Shown in pieces: positions 16,288 to 24,026 of a DNA stretch of 39,192 nucleotides. Source of the DNA: Oscillospiraceae bacterium (lineage in GTDB: Bacteria; Bacillota; Clostridia; Oscillospirales; Ruminococcaceae); contig SVNC01000003.1 in NCBI GenBank assembly GCA_015067025.1, forward strand, positions 154,383 through 193,574, in the 5' to 3' direction. Positions within the stretch are counted from its first letter, which is position 1. The number at the start of each line of letters is the position of its first letter. The notes beneath the pieces are model-generated. The model had not been told where the DNA came from. It did not search any database and was given only the letters and a program-made list of their open reading frames with translations. The position numbers and the translations under genes were made by a program.

Positions 16288-18384
16288 TTATTTTTCCGTA
16301 CTTTCTTCCTCGGCAGGTCTTACGTATCCGCAACCCTCTGCCGCACAATATACCTGACCTGCCTTACCTGCCTTTTTAAAGAGCGTCTTGCCGCAATCGG
16401 GACAGATATCTGCAATGGGGGTATCCCAGGTCATATAGTTGCAATCCTTATAGTTTTCGCAACCGAAAAAGGGCTTGCCCTTCTTGGATTTCTTGGCAAG
16501 CATCTTGCCGCCGCAGTTGGGGCAGCTTCCGCCCGCCTCGTTTACAATACGCTTTGTATTCTTACATTCAGGGAAACCTGAGCATCCTAAGAACTTGCCG
16601 TAAGGACCGATTTTGATGACCATATTCTTTCCGCAAAGCTCACACACAACGTCGGTAGGCTCATCGGGAATTTTTACCCTCTTGCCCTCCATATTTGTTT
16701 CTGCCTTGCCCAGCATCTTATCAAAATCGCCGTAAAACTTCTGAAGTATTGCTACCCAGTCAGCACTGCCCTCTTCGATCTTATCAAGATTACCTTCCAT
16801 TTTTGCGGTAAACTTTGTATCTACTATCTGTTCAAAGTGATCCTTCATAAGCTCGGTAATTGCAATACCGAGGGCTGTAGGCTTAAGCTGTTTCGCCTCA
16901 CGCTCAACGTAATGTCTGTCTAAAATAGTAGCAATGGTCGGGGCGTAGGTAGAAGGTCTGCCTATGCCGTTTTCTTCAAAGGTCTTGATAAGACTTGCTT
17001 CTGTATATCTTGGTGGAGGCTGTGTAAAATGCTGATTACCTGAAAGCTCCTTAACCTTAAGCTTTTCTCCTGCTGTAAGCTTTGGTAATGCACCACCCTC
17101 TTCGTCATCCGTATCCTTACTTTCCTCGTAAAGTGCAGTAAAACCGTCAAACTTCACCGTATATCCGTTTGCCTTGAAAAGACAACCGTTGCATATGATA
17201 TCAACTGATTTTGTATCAAGCACCGCATTTTCCATCTGGCTTGCCATAAAGCGTTCCCAGATAAGCTTGTATAATTTATATTGGTCGCTTGTAAGAGTTG
17301 ACTTTACCATAGCAGGAGTTACTGTGATAATAGAAGGACGGATAGCTTCGTGTGCATCCTGCGCATTGTTCTTTGACTTATACGCCCTTGGCTTTGCAGG
17401 AAGATATTCCTTACCGTAGGTCTCTTCAATAAGCTTTGCCGCCGCCGCCTTTGCCTCATCGGATATACGAAGGCTGTCGGTTCTCATATAGGTGATAAGA
17501 CCTACTGCACCCATTCCCTCTACTTCAACACCTTCGTAAAGCTCCTGTGCCGCCTTCATTGTACGACGGGAATTGAAGGAAAGCTTTCTTGAAGCCTCCT
17601 GCTGTAACGTTGATGTTGTAAAAGGTGGAGCAGGAGTCTTTTTTCTGCTGGAATTCTTTATTTTATCTATTATAAATTCGCCGTTTTCAAGTCTTTTTAG
17701 TACCTTGTCCGTTTCTTCCTTTGTAGAGGTCTTGAACTTTTCTCCATCTACTTCAGTAAGCTTTGCAGGAAAAGCTCTCTTGCTTGAAGCTGATAACAGC
17801 TTTGCATCAATAGTCCAATACTCCTGAGGATCAAACTGTTCTATTTCCTTTTCTCTGTCAACTATAAGTCTTACCGCTACAGACTGCACTCTGCCTGCGG
17901 AAAGTCCTCTTCTTACCTTCTTCCATAAAAACGGACTCAATTTATAACCCACTATTCTGTCAAGAATTCTTCTTGCCTGCTGAGCATTGATAAGATCCAT
18001 ATCAAGAGTACGGGGATTTTTCATTCCCGTTTCAATACCGCTTTTGGTAATTTCGCTGAAGGTTACTCTTACAGGATCCGTATCCTTGATGCCAAGAATA
18101 TATGCTAAATGCCAGGATATAGCCTCTCCCTCTCTATCAGGGTCGGTTGCGAGGTATACGACGTCTGCTTTTTTTGCATCCTTTTTAAGCTCTTTTATAA
18201 GGTTTGCCTTGTCTTTTTTATTTTCATACTGGGGCTGAAAGCCGTTTTCCACATCTACGCCAAGCTTTGATTTGGGCAGATCTCTTACGTGACCTGCTGA
18301 AGCTACGACTACATAGTCCTTGCCGAGAAATTTGCCTATTGTTTTCGCCTTGTGAGGCGACTCCACTATAACAAGATTTGACAT
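16288..18384 (-). CDS. topA: DNA topoisomerase I (type IA)
   Basis: This 698-aa enzyme has a Toprim domain (LVIVESPHKAKTI start; ATDPDREGEAISWH at 79-92). The active-site region GLITYMRTDS places the nucleophile at Tyr299, with RPSTYAPTI beyond. Three C-terminal four-cysteine zinc ribbons follow (CELCGKN, CPNCGGK and CPDCGKT with their partners). It relaxes negative supercoils. The last ribbon ends CAAEGCGYVRP, close to the stop. Confidence 0.98.
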   Translation of the reverse strand: MSNLVIVESPHKAKTIGKFLGKDYVVVASAGHVRDLPKSKLGVDVENGFQPQYENKKDKANLIKELKKDAKKADVVYLATDPDREGEAISWHLAYILGIKDTDPVRVTFSEITKSGIETGMKNPRTLDMDLINAQQARRILDRIVGYKLSPFLWKKVRRGLSAGRVQSVAVRLIVDREKEIEQFDPQEYWTIDAKLLSASSKRAFPAKLTEVDGEKFKTSTKEETDKVLKRLENGEFIIDKIKNSSRKKTPAPPFTTSTLQQEASRKLSFNSRRTMKAAQELYEGVEVEGMGAVGLITYMRTDSLRISDEAKAAAAKLIEETYGKEYLPAKPRAYKSKNNAQDAHEAIRPSIITVTPAMVKSTLTSDQYKLYKLIWERFMASQMENAVLDTKSVDIICNGCLFKANGYTVKFDGFTALYEESKDTDDEEGGALPKLTAGEKLKVKELSGNQHFTQPPPRYTEASLIKTFEENGIGRPSTYAPTIATILDRHYVEREAKQLKPTALGIAITELMKDHFEQIVDTKFTAKMEGNLDKIEEGSADWVAILQKFYGDFDKMLGKAETNMEGKRVKIPDEPTDVVCELCGKNMVIKIGPYGKFLGCSGFPECKNTKRIVNEAGGSCPNCGGKMLAKKSKKGKPFFGCENYKDCNYMTWDTPIADICPDCGKTLFKKAGKAGQVYCAAEGCGYVRPAEEESTEK

Positions 18385-18446
18385 CGGTAATATTCCCTTT
18401 CTGTTCTGTTCTTAATTTATCTTAGTTTTCTTTAATTAACTACACA

Positions 18447-19238
18447 TTAATTCTTTCTGCTCTTACTTATCTCCCAGGCGATGATAGACGCCGCCACGGA
18501 AGCGTTAAGGCTTTCTGCACTTTCCATTGGGATGTAAAGCGAGTTACCGCAAAGAGCCGCCGTACTGTCAGTCACTCCGTTACCCTCATTGCCTATAACT
18601 ACAGCAGTCCTTTTGGGGAGCTTCTCTTCGCCTAACTTCTTTGCATTCTTATCAAGAAGTGCCGCGTATACAGTAAAATCACTTTCTTTAAGAGGCGGTA
18701 TGACCTCATCCATATCTGAAAAATATATCGGTACTCTGAAAACCGAACCCATAGTACTTCTCACAGTTTTGGGAGAAAAGGGGTCGGCACAGTCCCTTGA
18801 CATAATTATTCCGTCTATTTTAAAAGCGTCGCAGGTTCTTATAATGGTGCCCACATTACCCGAATCCTGAAGATTTTCAAGTATCAGAAAATGGGCACTA
18901 TTATTTATTGTACTTAAATTCAGAATTTTGTCAAGTAACTTTACTGTAATAAATATCCCCTGAGGTGTTTTCGTGTCGGAAATATACCCGGCAATGTCCT
19001 CGGTAATGGTTACTATATTACACTTTTCACTGATAAGCTTTACTGTATCGGGATACTTTTTCATTGCCGCTTCGGTAACAAAGGCGTCATCTCCGAGTGT
19101 GCAGCCTGATTTTACAGCTTCTTCGCATAGCTTACTGCCTTCGCAAGGAAAAAAGCCTTCTTCTCTCCTGCTTTTTCTGTCAGCCACAAGACTGCGGTAC
19201 TGCTTTATAAGGGGATTTTTTCTTGAGGATATTTCCAT
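18447..19238 (-). CDS. TrmH/SpoU-family RNA 2'-O-methyltransferase
   Basis: This 263-aa protein has an N-terminal substrate-binding part beginning ISSRKNPLIKQYRSL. The SPOUT domain follows with motif 1 LENLQDSGNVGTIIRTCDAF, motif 2 VIGNEGNGVT and motif 3 IPMESAESLNASVAASI. It resembles RlmB/TsnR-type enzymes that methylate rRNA ribose; the exact site cannot be told. A TGA-TATACT extended -10 lies upstream. The 62-base gap to topA holds no clear promoter or terminator. Confidence 0.92.
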   Translation of the reverse strand: MEISSRKNPLIKQYRSLVADRKSRREEGFFPCEGSKLCEEAVKSGCTLGDDAFVTEAAMKKYPDTVKLISEKCNIVTITEDIAGYISDTKTPQGIFITVKLLDKILNLSTINNSAHFLILENLQDSGNVGTIIRTCDAFKIDGIIMSRDCADPFSPKTVRSTMGSVFRVPIYFSDMDEVIPPLKESDFTVYAALLDKNAKKLGEEKLPKRTAVVIGNEGNGVTDSTAALCGNSLYIPMESAESLNASVAASIIAWEISKSRKN

Positions 19239-19269
19239 AATTACTCCTTAATATTGTCTTTATATAAAT

Positions 19270-19278
19270 AGTATATCA
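19270..19278 (-). promoter_or_regulatory. Extended -10 promoter for the TrmH-like gene
   Basis: On the minus strand TGA followed by TATACT (19270-19278) lies about 30 bases upstream of the ATG, with no good -35 box. It is read divergently from the promoter at 19301-19329. Confidence 0.5.
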
Positions 19279-19300
19279 TTTTAACTGTTATTTTACCGCC

Positions 19301-19329
19301 TTGACTTTTTTTATACGGTATGTTAAAAT
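19301..19329 (+). promoter_or_regulatory. Promoter of the 302-aa membrane protein gene
   Basis: TTGACT (19301-19306), 17 bases, TAAAAT (19324-19329), with an additional TG one base before the -10. The TTG of the -35 box is in frame with the gene, so a start there is a false extension. Confidence 0.8.
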
Positions 19330-19357
19330 TCTTCTATCGGCTGAAAGGAATGATAAA

Positions 19358-20266
19358 ATGATATTTTCTGAATTAAGATCAATCTGCAACGCCACAGGGC
19401 TTACCTATAATGACGAAACCGGTATTTTATCCGGCACAAAGCACGGCGTCAGTATTGCTGTTTTTGATAACAAGGCACAGCACAGATTTGATATAGTCTG
19501 CGGTGCTTTACTGGGCGATGAGCATATTGCTAAGATCACCTCAATGACGGATAGCTTTCCTAAAAAAACTCTGCTCGGAGTCGAAAACGCTGACGGTTGC
19601 GTTAAAGTATACTGCAAGGGCTATAATCTTATGCAGGAAAATCTGCCCCTGCTTATAAATTTTTTAGAAAAACTCACCGTTTATGCAAATAAAAAGAAAA
19701 TTTCTCTTACCGGCTTTGCGGATGAAGATATACTCTCTCTTGCAAACTATGCGGTTATAAGAAAGGGTACGCCTAAAAAGGAAGTTAAAAATAAGAAAGG
19801 AGAAACATCTCCCACAGAGGTAAAGGATACAGTAAAGGGTGTTTTGGGTGGACTTTTAGGCACCGCCCTTGGTTGCAGTATCTTCGTTCTCTTTATAATG
19901 CTTTCTGACATTCTGAGCTGGATAGGCGGCGTTATAATGGCGGCGGCGATAATTTCGCTCTACACCGTCTTTTCTCACAAGCTGAAAGCGGTCGACGTTA
20001 TCTTTTCCGCTATAATGGTGCTTTTCGGATGGTTTTTCTCAAACAGCTTCGCATTACTGTTCAAGATTTTCCTTCGTCAGCAGGAGGCGGGAGAAACTCT
20101 CAACCTCTTTGTTATAATGGATAATCTGAGCCACTATATCGGTAAACATACCGAGCTTGCAAATCTCTATTCCAACAGCCTTTTAGTCACCTTTGTCTTT
20201 GTTATCGCAGGTGCAATAGGCAGTTATTATTTCTACTACAGACATAATCAGAGAGATATGTATTAA
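19358..20266 (+). CDS. Membrane protein of unknown function
   Basis: This 302-aa protein is not recognised. Residues 1-125 form a soluble mixed alpha/beta part without known motifs. Residues 130-160 are a charged Lys/Glu-rich linker. The rest has four predicted membrane segments (about 165-185, 190-207, 215-240 and 275-295), followed by a short basic tail. The start ATG at 19358 has AAAGGA seven bases upstream. It stands alone on the plus strand, with its own promoter and a bidirectional terminator, between two minus-strand core operons. Confidence 0.75.
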   Translation: MIFSELRSICNATGLTYNDETGILSGTKHGVSIAVFDNKAQHRFDIVCGALLGDEHIAKITSMTDSFPKKTLLGVENADGCVKVYCKGYNLMQENLPLLINFLEKLTVYANKKKISLTGFADEDILSLANYAVIRKGTPKKEVKNKKGETSPTEVKDTVKGVLGGLLGTALGCSIFVLFIMLSDILSWIGGVIMAAAIISLYTVFSHKLKAVDVIFSAIMVLFGWFFSNSFALLFKIFLRQQEAGETLNLFVIMDNLSHYIGKHTELANLYSNSLLVTFVFVIAGAIGSYYFYYRHNQRDMY

Positions 20267-20285
20267 ACCGTAAAAATAAAAAATC

Positions 20286-20315
20286 ACACGCCCATATATA
20301 TGGGCGTGTTTTTTT
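20286..20315. terminator. Bidirectional terminator between the membrane protein gene and rplT
   Basis: ACACGCCCATAT pairs perfectly with ATATGGGCGTGT (20286-20309). Seven T residues follow on the plus strand, and on the minus strand GA then TTTTTTATTTTT. It ends both converging transcripts. Confidence 0.92.
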
Positions 20316-20317
20316 AA

Positions 20318-20671
20318 TTAAAGAGCTGCCTTTGCCTTTTCGCAAAGTGCTGTAAAGCCTTCGGGATCGCTGATAGCGATTTCAGAAAGCATCTTTCTGT
20401 TAAGAGCAATGTCAGCCTTCTTAAGACCGTTGATGAAAGAAGAATAGTTCATACCATTCATCTTGCAAGCAGCAGAGATTCTTGTGATCCAGAGTCTTCT
20501 GAAATCTCTCTTCTTTAAGCGTCTGCTGATATATGCGTACTGGCCTGACTTCCAAACAGCTTCCTTAGCTGTCTTGAAGAGTCTGCTCTTGCCGCCCCAG
20601 TAACCCTTTGCTAATTTTAATGTCTTATTTCTTCTCTTACGAGTTGCTAATGCACCTTTAATACGAGCCAT
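20318..20671 (-). CDS. rplT: 50S ribosomal protein L20
   Basis: This 117-aa basic protein has the L20 pattern: [24 protein letters not shown], then [31 protein letters not shown] and a C-terminal [20 protein letters not shown]20 is an early 50S assembly protein and in Firmicutes represses its own operon by binding the infC leader, where a candidate structure is visible. Confidence 0.98.
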   Translation of the reverse strand: MARIKGALATRKRRNKTLKLAKGYWGGKSRLFKTAKEAVWKSGQYAYISRRLKKRDFRRLWITRISAACKMNGMNYSSFINGLKKADIALNRKMLSEIAISDPEGFTALCEKAKAAL

Positions 20672-20719
20672 CTTTATTTTCCTCCTGTTTTGTTATGTGC
20701 TTTTTACTGCAGCTTCTTC

Positions 20720-20926
20720 TTATTTGTAAGGGATAAGCTTCTTTACTTCTGCAACGTTTGTCTTATCGCAGTAGCCTGCTGCACGATTGATGCGCTTTCT
20801 CTTTGTAGCCTTCTGAGTTAATCTGTGACGACGGTTTGTCTTCTGATACTTGATCTTACCGTTCTTGGAGATGTTGAAACGCTTCTTAGCGCCGCTGTGG
20901 GTTTTGATCTTGATTTTCTTTGCCAT
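20720..20926 (-). CDS. rpmI: 50S ribosomal protein L35
   Basis: This 68-aa basic protein opens KKIKIKTHSGAKKRF, continues GKIKYQKTNRRHRLTQKATKRKR and ends AEVKKLIPYK, all typical of L35. It lies between infC and rplT, the conserved order. GGAGG precedes the ATG. Confidence 0.98.
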   Translation of the reverse strand: MAKKIKIKTHSGAKKRFNISKNGKIKYQKTNRRHRLTQKATKRKRINRAAGYCDKTNVAEVKKLIPYK

Positions 20927-20949
20927 TTTGGAATCCTCCTTATTTAATT

Positions 20950-21507
20950 TCAGCTGTTGTCAGCTTCTTTTTTTGCTTTCTTTGTGTTTCCCTGAGCCTT
21001 AGGAACAACAACTGCCATATAGTTCTTGCCCTCAAGCTTTGCAGGCTTTTCGGTACCGCCGTATTCAGCAACGGTTTCTAAGAACTTTGCCATCAGATCT
21101 TCACATAAATTCATGTGGGAAAGCTCTCTTGCACGTCTGAAACGCACCTTTATCCTTACCTTATCGCCGTTCTTCAGAAACTTTATTGCCTGATTAGCCT
21201 TTGTGTTGAAATCGTTGGTATCAATGTTAAGTGACATCTGAATTTCCTTGATTTCTGCCTGCTTCTGATTTTTTCTCGCTTCCTTTTCCTTTTTGGACTG
21301 TTCGAAACGGAACTTGCCGTAATCCATTATACGACAAACGGGGGGATTGCCCTGAGGAGCAATCAGTACAAGGTCGAGATTAGCTTCAATAGCTATTTCA
21401 AGAGCCTGTGCTGAAGACATAATACCGAGCTGTTCGTTATCGTTGCCGATTACTCTTACTTCCTTCTCGTCTATCTCTTCATTGATGAGCTGTTCTTTTG
21501 TGCTGAT
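20950..21507 (-). CDS. infC: Translation initiation factor IF-3, probable AUC start
   Basis: The 185-aa product (start at 21507) has the IF-3 N-domain (STKEQLINEEIDEKEVRVIG, then LGIMSSAQALEIA, LVLIAPQGNPPVCRIMDYGKFRFEQSKKEKE) and C-domain (KEIQMSLNIDTNDF, GDKVRIKVRFRRARELSH). No ATG lies in frame near the N-terminus. AAAGGCGG ends eight bases before an ATC codon that opens the conserved sequence. A GTG three codons earlier overlaps that site, and a TTG at 21558 sits in the leader hairpin. IF-3 commonly uses a rare AUU/AUC start for autocontrol, so ATC at 21507-21505 is preferred. Confidence 0.93.
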   Translation of the reverse strand: MSTKEQLINEEIDEKEVRVIGNDNEQLGIMSSAQALEIAIEANLDLVLIAPQGNPPVCRIMDYGKFRFEQSKKEKEARKNQKQAEIKEIQMSLNIDTNDFNTKANQAIKFLKNGDKVRIKVRFRRARELSHMNLCEDLMAKFLETVAEYGGTEKPAKLEGKNYMAVVVPKAQGNTKKAKKEADNS

Positions 21508-21551
21508 ATTAAGCACCGCCTTTCTGAAAACAAAAAGTTTTGGTTTTATGC

Positions 21552-21692
21552 AAAACAAAAAGCGTGAAAAACTGCATATAGGCAGATTCTCTCACGCTGT
21601 ACAAATATAACAGACGGATACACCGTCGGAAATTTCTGTAATTACCACATTGAACTACCATAGGGCGTAAATGGGTGAGAGTGCTTCTCTGC
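21552..21692 (-). promoter_or_regulatory. infC-rpmI-rplT leader with terminator and antiterminator (L20-type)
   Basis: AGCGTGA (transcript 21598-21592) pairs with TCACGCT (21567-21561) and is followed by a U-rich run, making a terminator ahead of infC. An upstream strand reads GCAGA (21692-21688) and CTCTCAC (21681-21675). It can instead pair with GTGAGAG (21595-21589) and TCTGC (21586-21582), opening the terminator. A further hairpin GACGG-CCGTC lies at 21613-21627. This is the logic of the L20 leader of low-GC Gram-positives; the match to that RNA family is inferred, not searched. Confidence 0.78.
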
Positions 21693-21721
21693 TTTTGTTT
21701 TACAATTTAATTTACCGTATG

Positions 21722-21750
21722 ATTATACAACATATTTCCACTGTTGTCAA
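21722..21750 (-). promoter_or_regulatory. Promoter of infC-rpmI-rplT (exact sigma-A consensus)
   Basis: On the minus strand TTGACA (21745-21750), 17 bases, TATAAT (21722-21727). The transcript would begin near 21715, giving an approximately 210-base leader before infC. Confidence 0.92.
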
Positions 21751-21776
21751 TAGGTATTTTGAAAAATTTTAATTTT

Positions 21777-22709
21777 TTATTCTTTTTTGTCCATTGCATC
21801 AAAAATAAGATTAGAAACACCGCAAAGAAGAGCGGCTACGGGATATGCTATCCAGCATATCTTCCACATATTAAAGACAAGTCCTAAAATGAGGAAAATA
21901 ATAGTTGCTATAATCATAAGCGAGCCACTGACAGCACCTGATATCTTTTCGTATTTTGACGGTGTCTTATTATACGCTTTGTTGTAGCTTTCGATATCAT
22001 ACTTACAGTATTGCATTCCTGCGTAAATATATATAGGTGCCGCAACGGTAATACTCATCATAAAGAAGGACACCACCCACACCTCAAACTGTTCCTTGAA
22101 GGGATCTTCTACGGGGAGCATCATACTGCATACCACAAGAGCAATAAGCCCCAAAAATACAATAAGGGTAGCCACGGCGATATATACAGGAAATTTTCTT
22201 TTAAAGGCTTTTATTTCCTCTGCTTTATAAAAAGGAGTGATTAAAGGGTTTTCCTTTACGAAATTACCGTGACGGATACCGCCTACTATAAATATCGCAG
22301 CTCCTATAGCTACAAAAAGCAGGAATGTACCTATAGCTATACCCGTCATAAATGGTGCTGTATATTTTTCTTCGGGTATGCCGAATAATCCAAACATAAA
22401 AAGCATCGCAGAAAGTCCGAAAAGCACTGTTGCAGTACCTGCACAGATAGCTTTTGTAAAGCTGTTTGCTTCCTTGTCATAGCCTGTTGTATCTGCTACA
22501 AAATCCTCTTCCGCATCACCCTTTATAAGAGTATCGACAGTGCAACCGAACATATCGCTTAAAGTAATAAGCTTATCAGTTTCGGGGTAAGCGGTGTCAG
22601 ATTCCCACTTTGAAATAGTCTGACGGGATACTCCCATCATATCCGCAAGATTTTCCTGGGTAAGCTCTTTCTTTTTTCTGTAAATCTGAATATTTGTTCC
22701 AAGACTCAT
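21777..22709 (-). CDS. XRE-family regulator with C-terminal membrane domain
   Basis: This 310-aa protein has a Cro/cI helix-turn-helix at 5-62 (NLADMMGVSRQTISKWESD) and a dimer-like tail ending near 70. The rest is a membrane domain of about six segments, with hydrophobic runs near 92-112, 120-145, 175-197, 210-230, 257-278 and 284-300. Membrane-tethered XRE regulators are common in Firmicutes; the ligand is unknown. A TTACA-N4-TGTAA palindrome in its own promoter suggests self-control. No terminator separates it from the infC promoter. Confidence 0.85.
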   Translation of the reverse strand: MSLGTNIQIYRKKKELTQENLADMMGVSRQTISKWESDTAYPETDKLITLSDMFGCTVDTLIKGDAEEDFVADTTGYDKEANSFTKAICAGTATVLFGLSAMLFMFGLFGIPEEKYTAPFMTGIAIGTFLLFVAIGAAIFIVGGIRHGNFVKENPLITPFYKAEEIKAFKRKFPVYIAVATLIVFLGLIALVVCSMMLPVEDPFKEQFEVWVVSFFMMSITVAAPIYIYAGMQYCKYDIESYNKAYNKTPSKYEKISGAVSGSLMIIATIIFLILGLVFNMWKICWIAYPVAALLCGVSNLIFDAMDKKE

Positions 22710-22759
22710 TTTTTCTTCCTCTGCTTTCTTTTTTCTTCAGGGGGTCACCCTGTGGCTAA

Positions 22760-22789
22760 AGCATACCACTTACATCGGTGTAAAGTCTA
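22760..22789 (-). promoter_or_regulatory. Promoter of the XRE gene with palindromic operator in the spacer
   Basis: On the minus strand TAGACT (22784-22789), 18 bases, TATGCT (22760-22765). The spacer contains TTACA-N4-TGTAA (22770-22783), placed where a bound regulator would block or twist the promoter. Confidence 0.55.
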
Positions 22790-22820
22790 CAAATTCTTCG
22801 TTGCTTTTAGGTTTTTTATT

Positions 22821-22860
22821 GCAAACTTTCAGTTGCATTCCTTTCGCAATGCGGGTTTGC
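22821..22860. repeat. Two-stem inverted repeat upstream of the XRE gene
   Basis: GCAAAC (22821-22826) pairs with GTTTGC (22855-22860) and encloses GCATT/AATGC. No U-run follows on either strand. It lies between the flippase terminator and the XRE promoter; no function is evident. Confidence 0.45.
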
Positions 22861-22895
22861 AGCTTTAAAAAAGAAAAGATTTTTCGAAAATTTTT

Positions 22896-22919
22896 CGCCG
22901 TATCTGATCAGATACGGCG
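22896..22919 (-). terminator. 24-base perfect palindrome after the flippase-like gene
   Basis: CGCCGTATCTGA pairs perfectly with TCAGATACGGCG. It starts 16 bases past the stop of the flippase-like gene. The following minus-strand bases are AAAAAUUUUC, so termination is likely but the U-run is short and displaced. Confidence 0.55.
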
Positions 22920-22934
22920 ATATTTATGTAGCTT

Positions 22935-24026
22935 TTAAACCTCGTCTCCCTTGATATCTTCAATATCAAGATTGGTAAGCTGGTGGTCATCCTCAGGAGT
23001 ACCCATCATTTTTCCGACAAAAAGCGACAATATAAGTCCCACGATTATTGGGAAGTAGAAGGTTAAAAATCTCCAGATAAAGGTTGAAAAGGAAGTGAAC
23101 TTGCCGAATATCTTACCAAAGAATGCCGCATAGCTTCCCTCTGCCGCACCCATAGCACCGGGGAGTGGCATAAAGGCAGATATCATCAGCACGAACGCCT
23201 GACAGGAGATTATAGTAAACAGATCCGTTCCCGACAGTCCGAAGCCGAGGAATATAACGTAGGATATTGCAAAATAAACAGTAAGTTGTAATACGGTGTA
23301 AAGCACCATACGGATTATAAGTCCGGGCTTTGACTTTATAAAGCAGAAGTTATCGTGATATTCTTCAATGGTTTTGTCAACCTGCTCTATTTTTTCCTGA
23401 ACACATTCTTCAGTTTTCAAAATCTTTATCTTTCCGAGCAGTCTTACAGCCCAGAATGCAAGCTTTTTGACGGGCTTTTTAGTAAACGCCACCATTAAAA
23501 GTAAAACTATTACAGCAGTGTTTATAATAAAGCCGAATACTACCAGTGCCATAAGCGGTGCAAATTCCTCTGCAAAGCTGTTGAAACGAAGTATCAGCAC
23601 CACCGCCGAGTATACAGTCAGCACAAACTGGTAAACTATAAACTTACTGAGCAGTGCCGTCATAGAGTGAGAAACGGGTGTGCCGAACTTTGCAAAGTAA
23701 TATACCTGCATAGGCTGACCGCCCGATGATGATGGAGTTATGCAGTTAAAATACTGACCGAGCATTGCTACCACCAACGTTTTCCAGAACTTCTGTTCAG
23801 GGTGTATCGTTTTAAGTGCCGCATGGAGTCCTACCGCTTCTAAAAGCCAGTATGCCACCATAAACAACGCCGCAATCAGTAAAAAGCCCACGTTGAACTG
23901 CTGTATGGAGCTTACCAGATTGTCTACACCATCAACAAACACGATATACAGAACCATTACTAAAAACGCTATACCGCAGATAATAAGGTTCAGCTTGTTT
24001 GATTTTTTCTTTTTCTTTTGCTTCAT
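22935..24026 (-). CDS. UPF0104 / lysylphosphatidylglycerol synthase-TM family membrane protein
   Basis: This 363-aa protein has about eight membrane segments and the family's features: GQYFNCITPSSSGGQPMQVYYF (about 91-112) and MISAFMPLPGAMGAAEGSYAAFFG near 282-305. It matches the membrane part of MprF and YbhN-like proteins, thought to move lipids or glycolipids, without the synthase domain. Its ATG overlaps the glycosyltransferase stop as ATGA, so the two probably act on one lipid. The N-terminus is very lysine-rich (KQKKKKKSNK). Confidence 0.86.
   Translation of the reverse strand: MKQKKKKKSNKLNLIICGIAFLVMVLYIVFVDGVDNLVSSIQQFNVGFLLIAALFMVAYWLLEAVGLHAALKTIHPEQKFWKTLVVAMLGQYFNCITPSSSGGQPMQVYYFAKFGTPVSHSMTALLSKFIVYQFVLTVYSAVVLILRFNSFAEEFAPLMALVVFGFIINTAVIVLLLMVAFTKKPVKKLAFWAVRLLGKIKILKTEECVQEKIEQVDKTIEEYHDNFCFIKSKPGLIIRMVLYTVLQLTVYFAISYVIFLGFGLSGTDLFTIISCQAFVLMISAFMPLPGAMGAAEGSYAAFFGKIFGKFTSFSTFIWRFLTFYFPIIVGLILSLFVGKMMGTPEDDHQLTNLDIEDIKGDEV

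Noticed and set aside
21613-21628. 16-base identity (gacggatacaccgtcg) between the infC leader and 30476-30491 in the WG-repeat gene
   Set aside because: One 16-base match is not surprising in about 39 kb of double-stranded sequence. In the WG gene it is coding, and no structure is shared around it.
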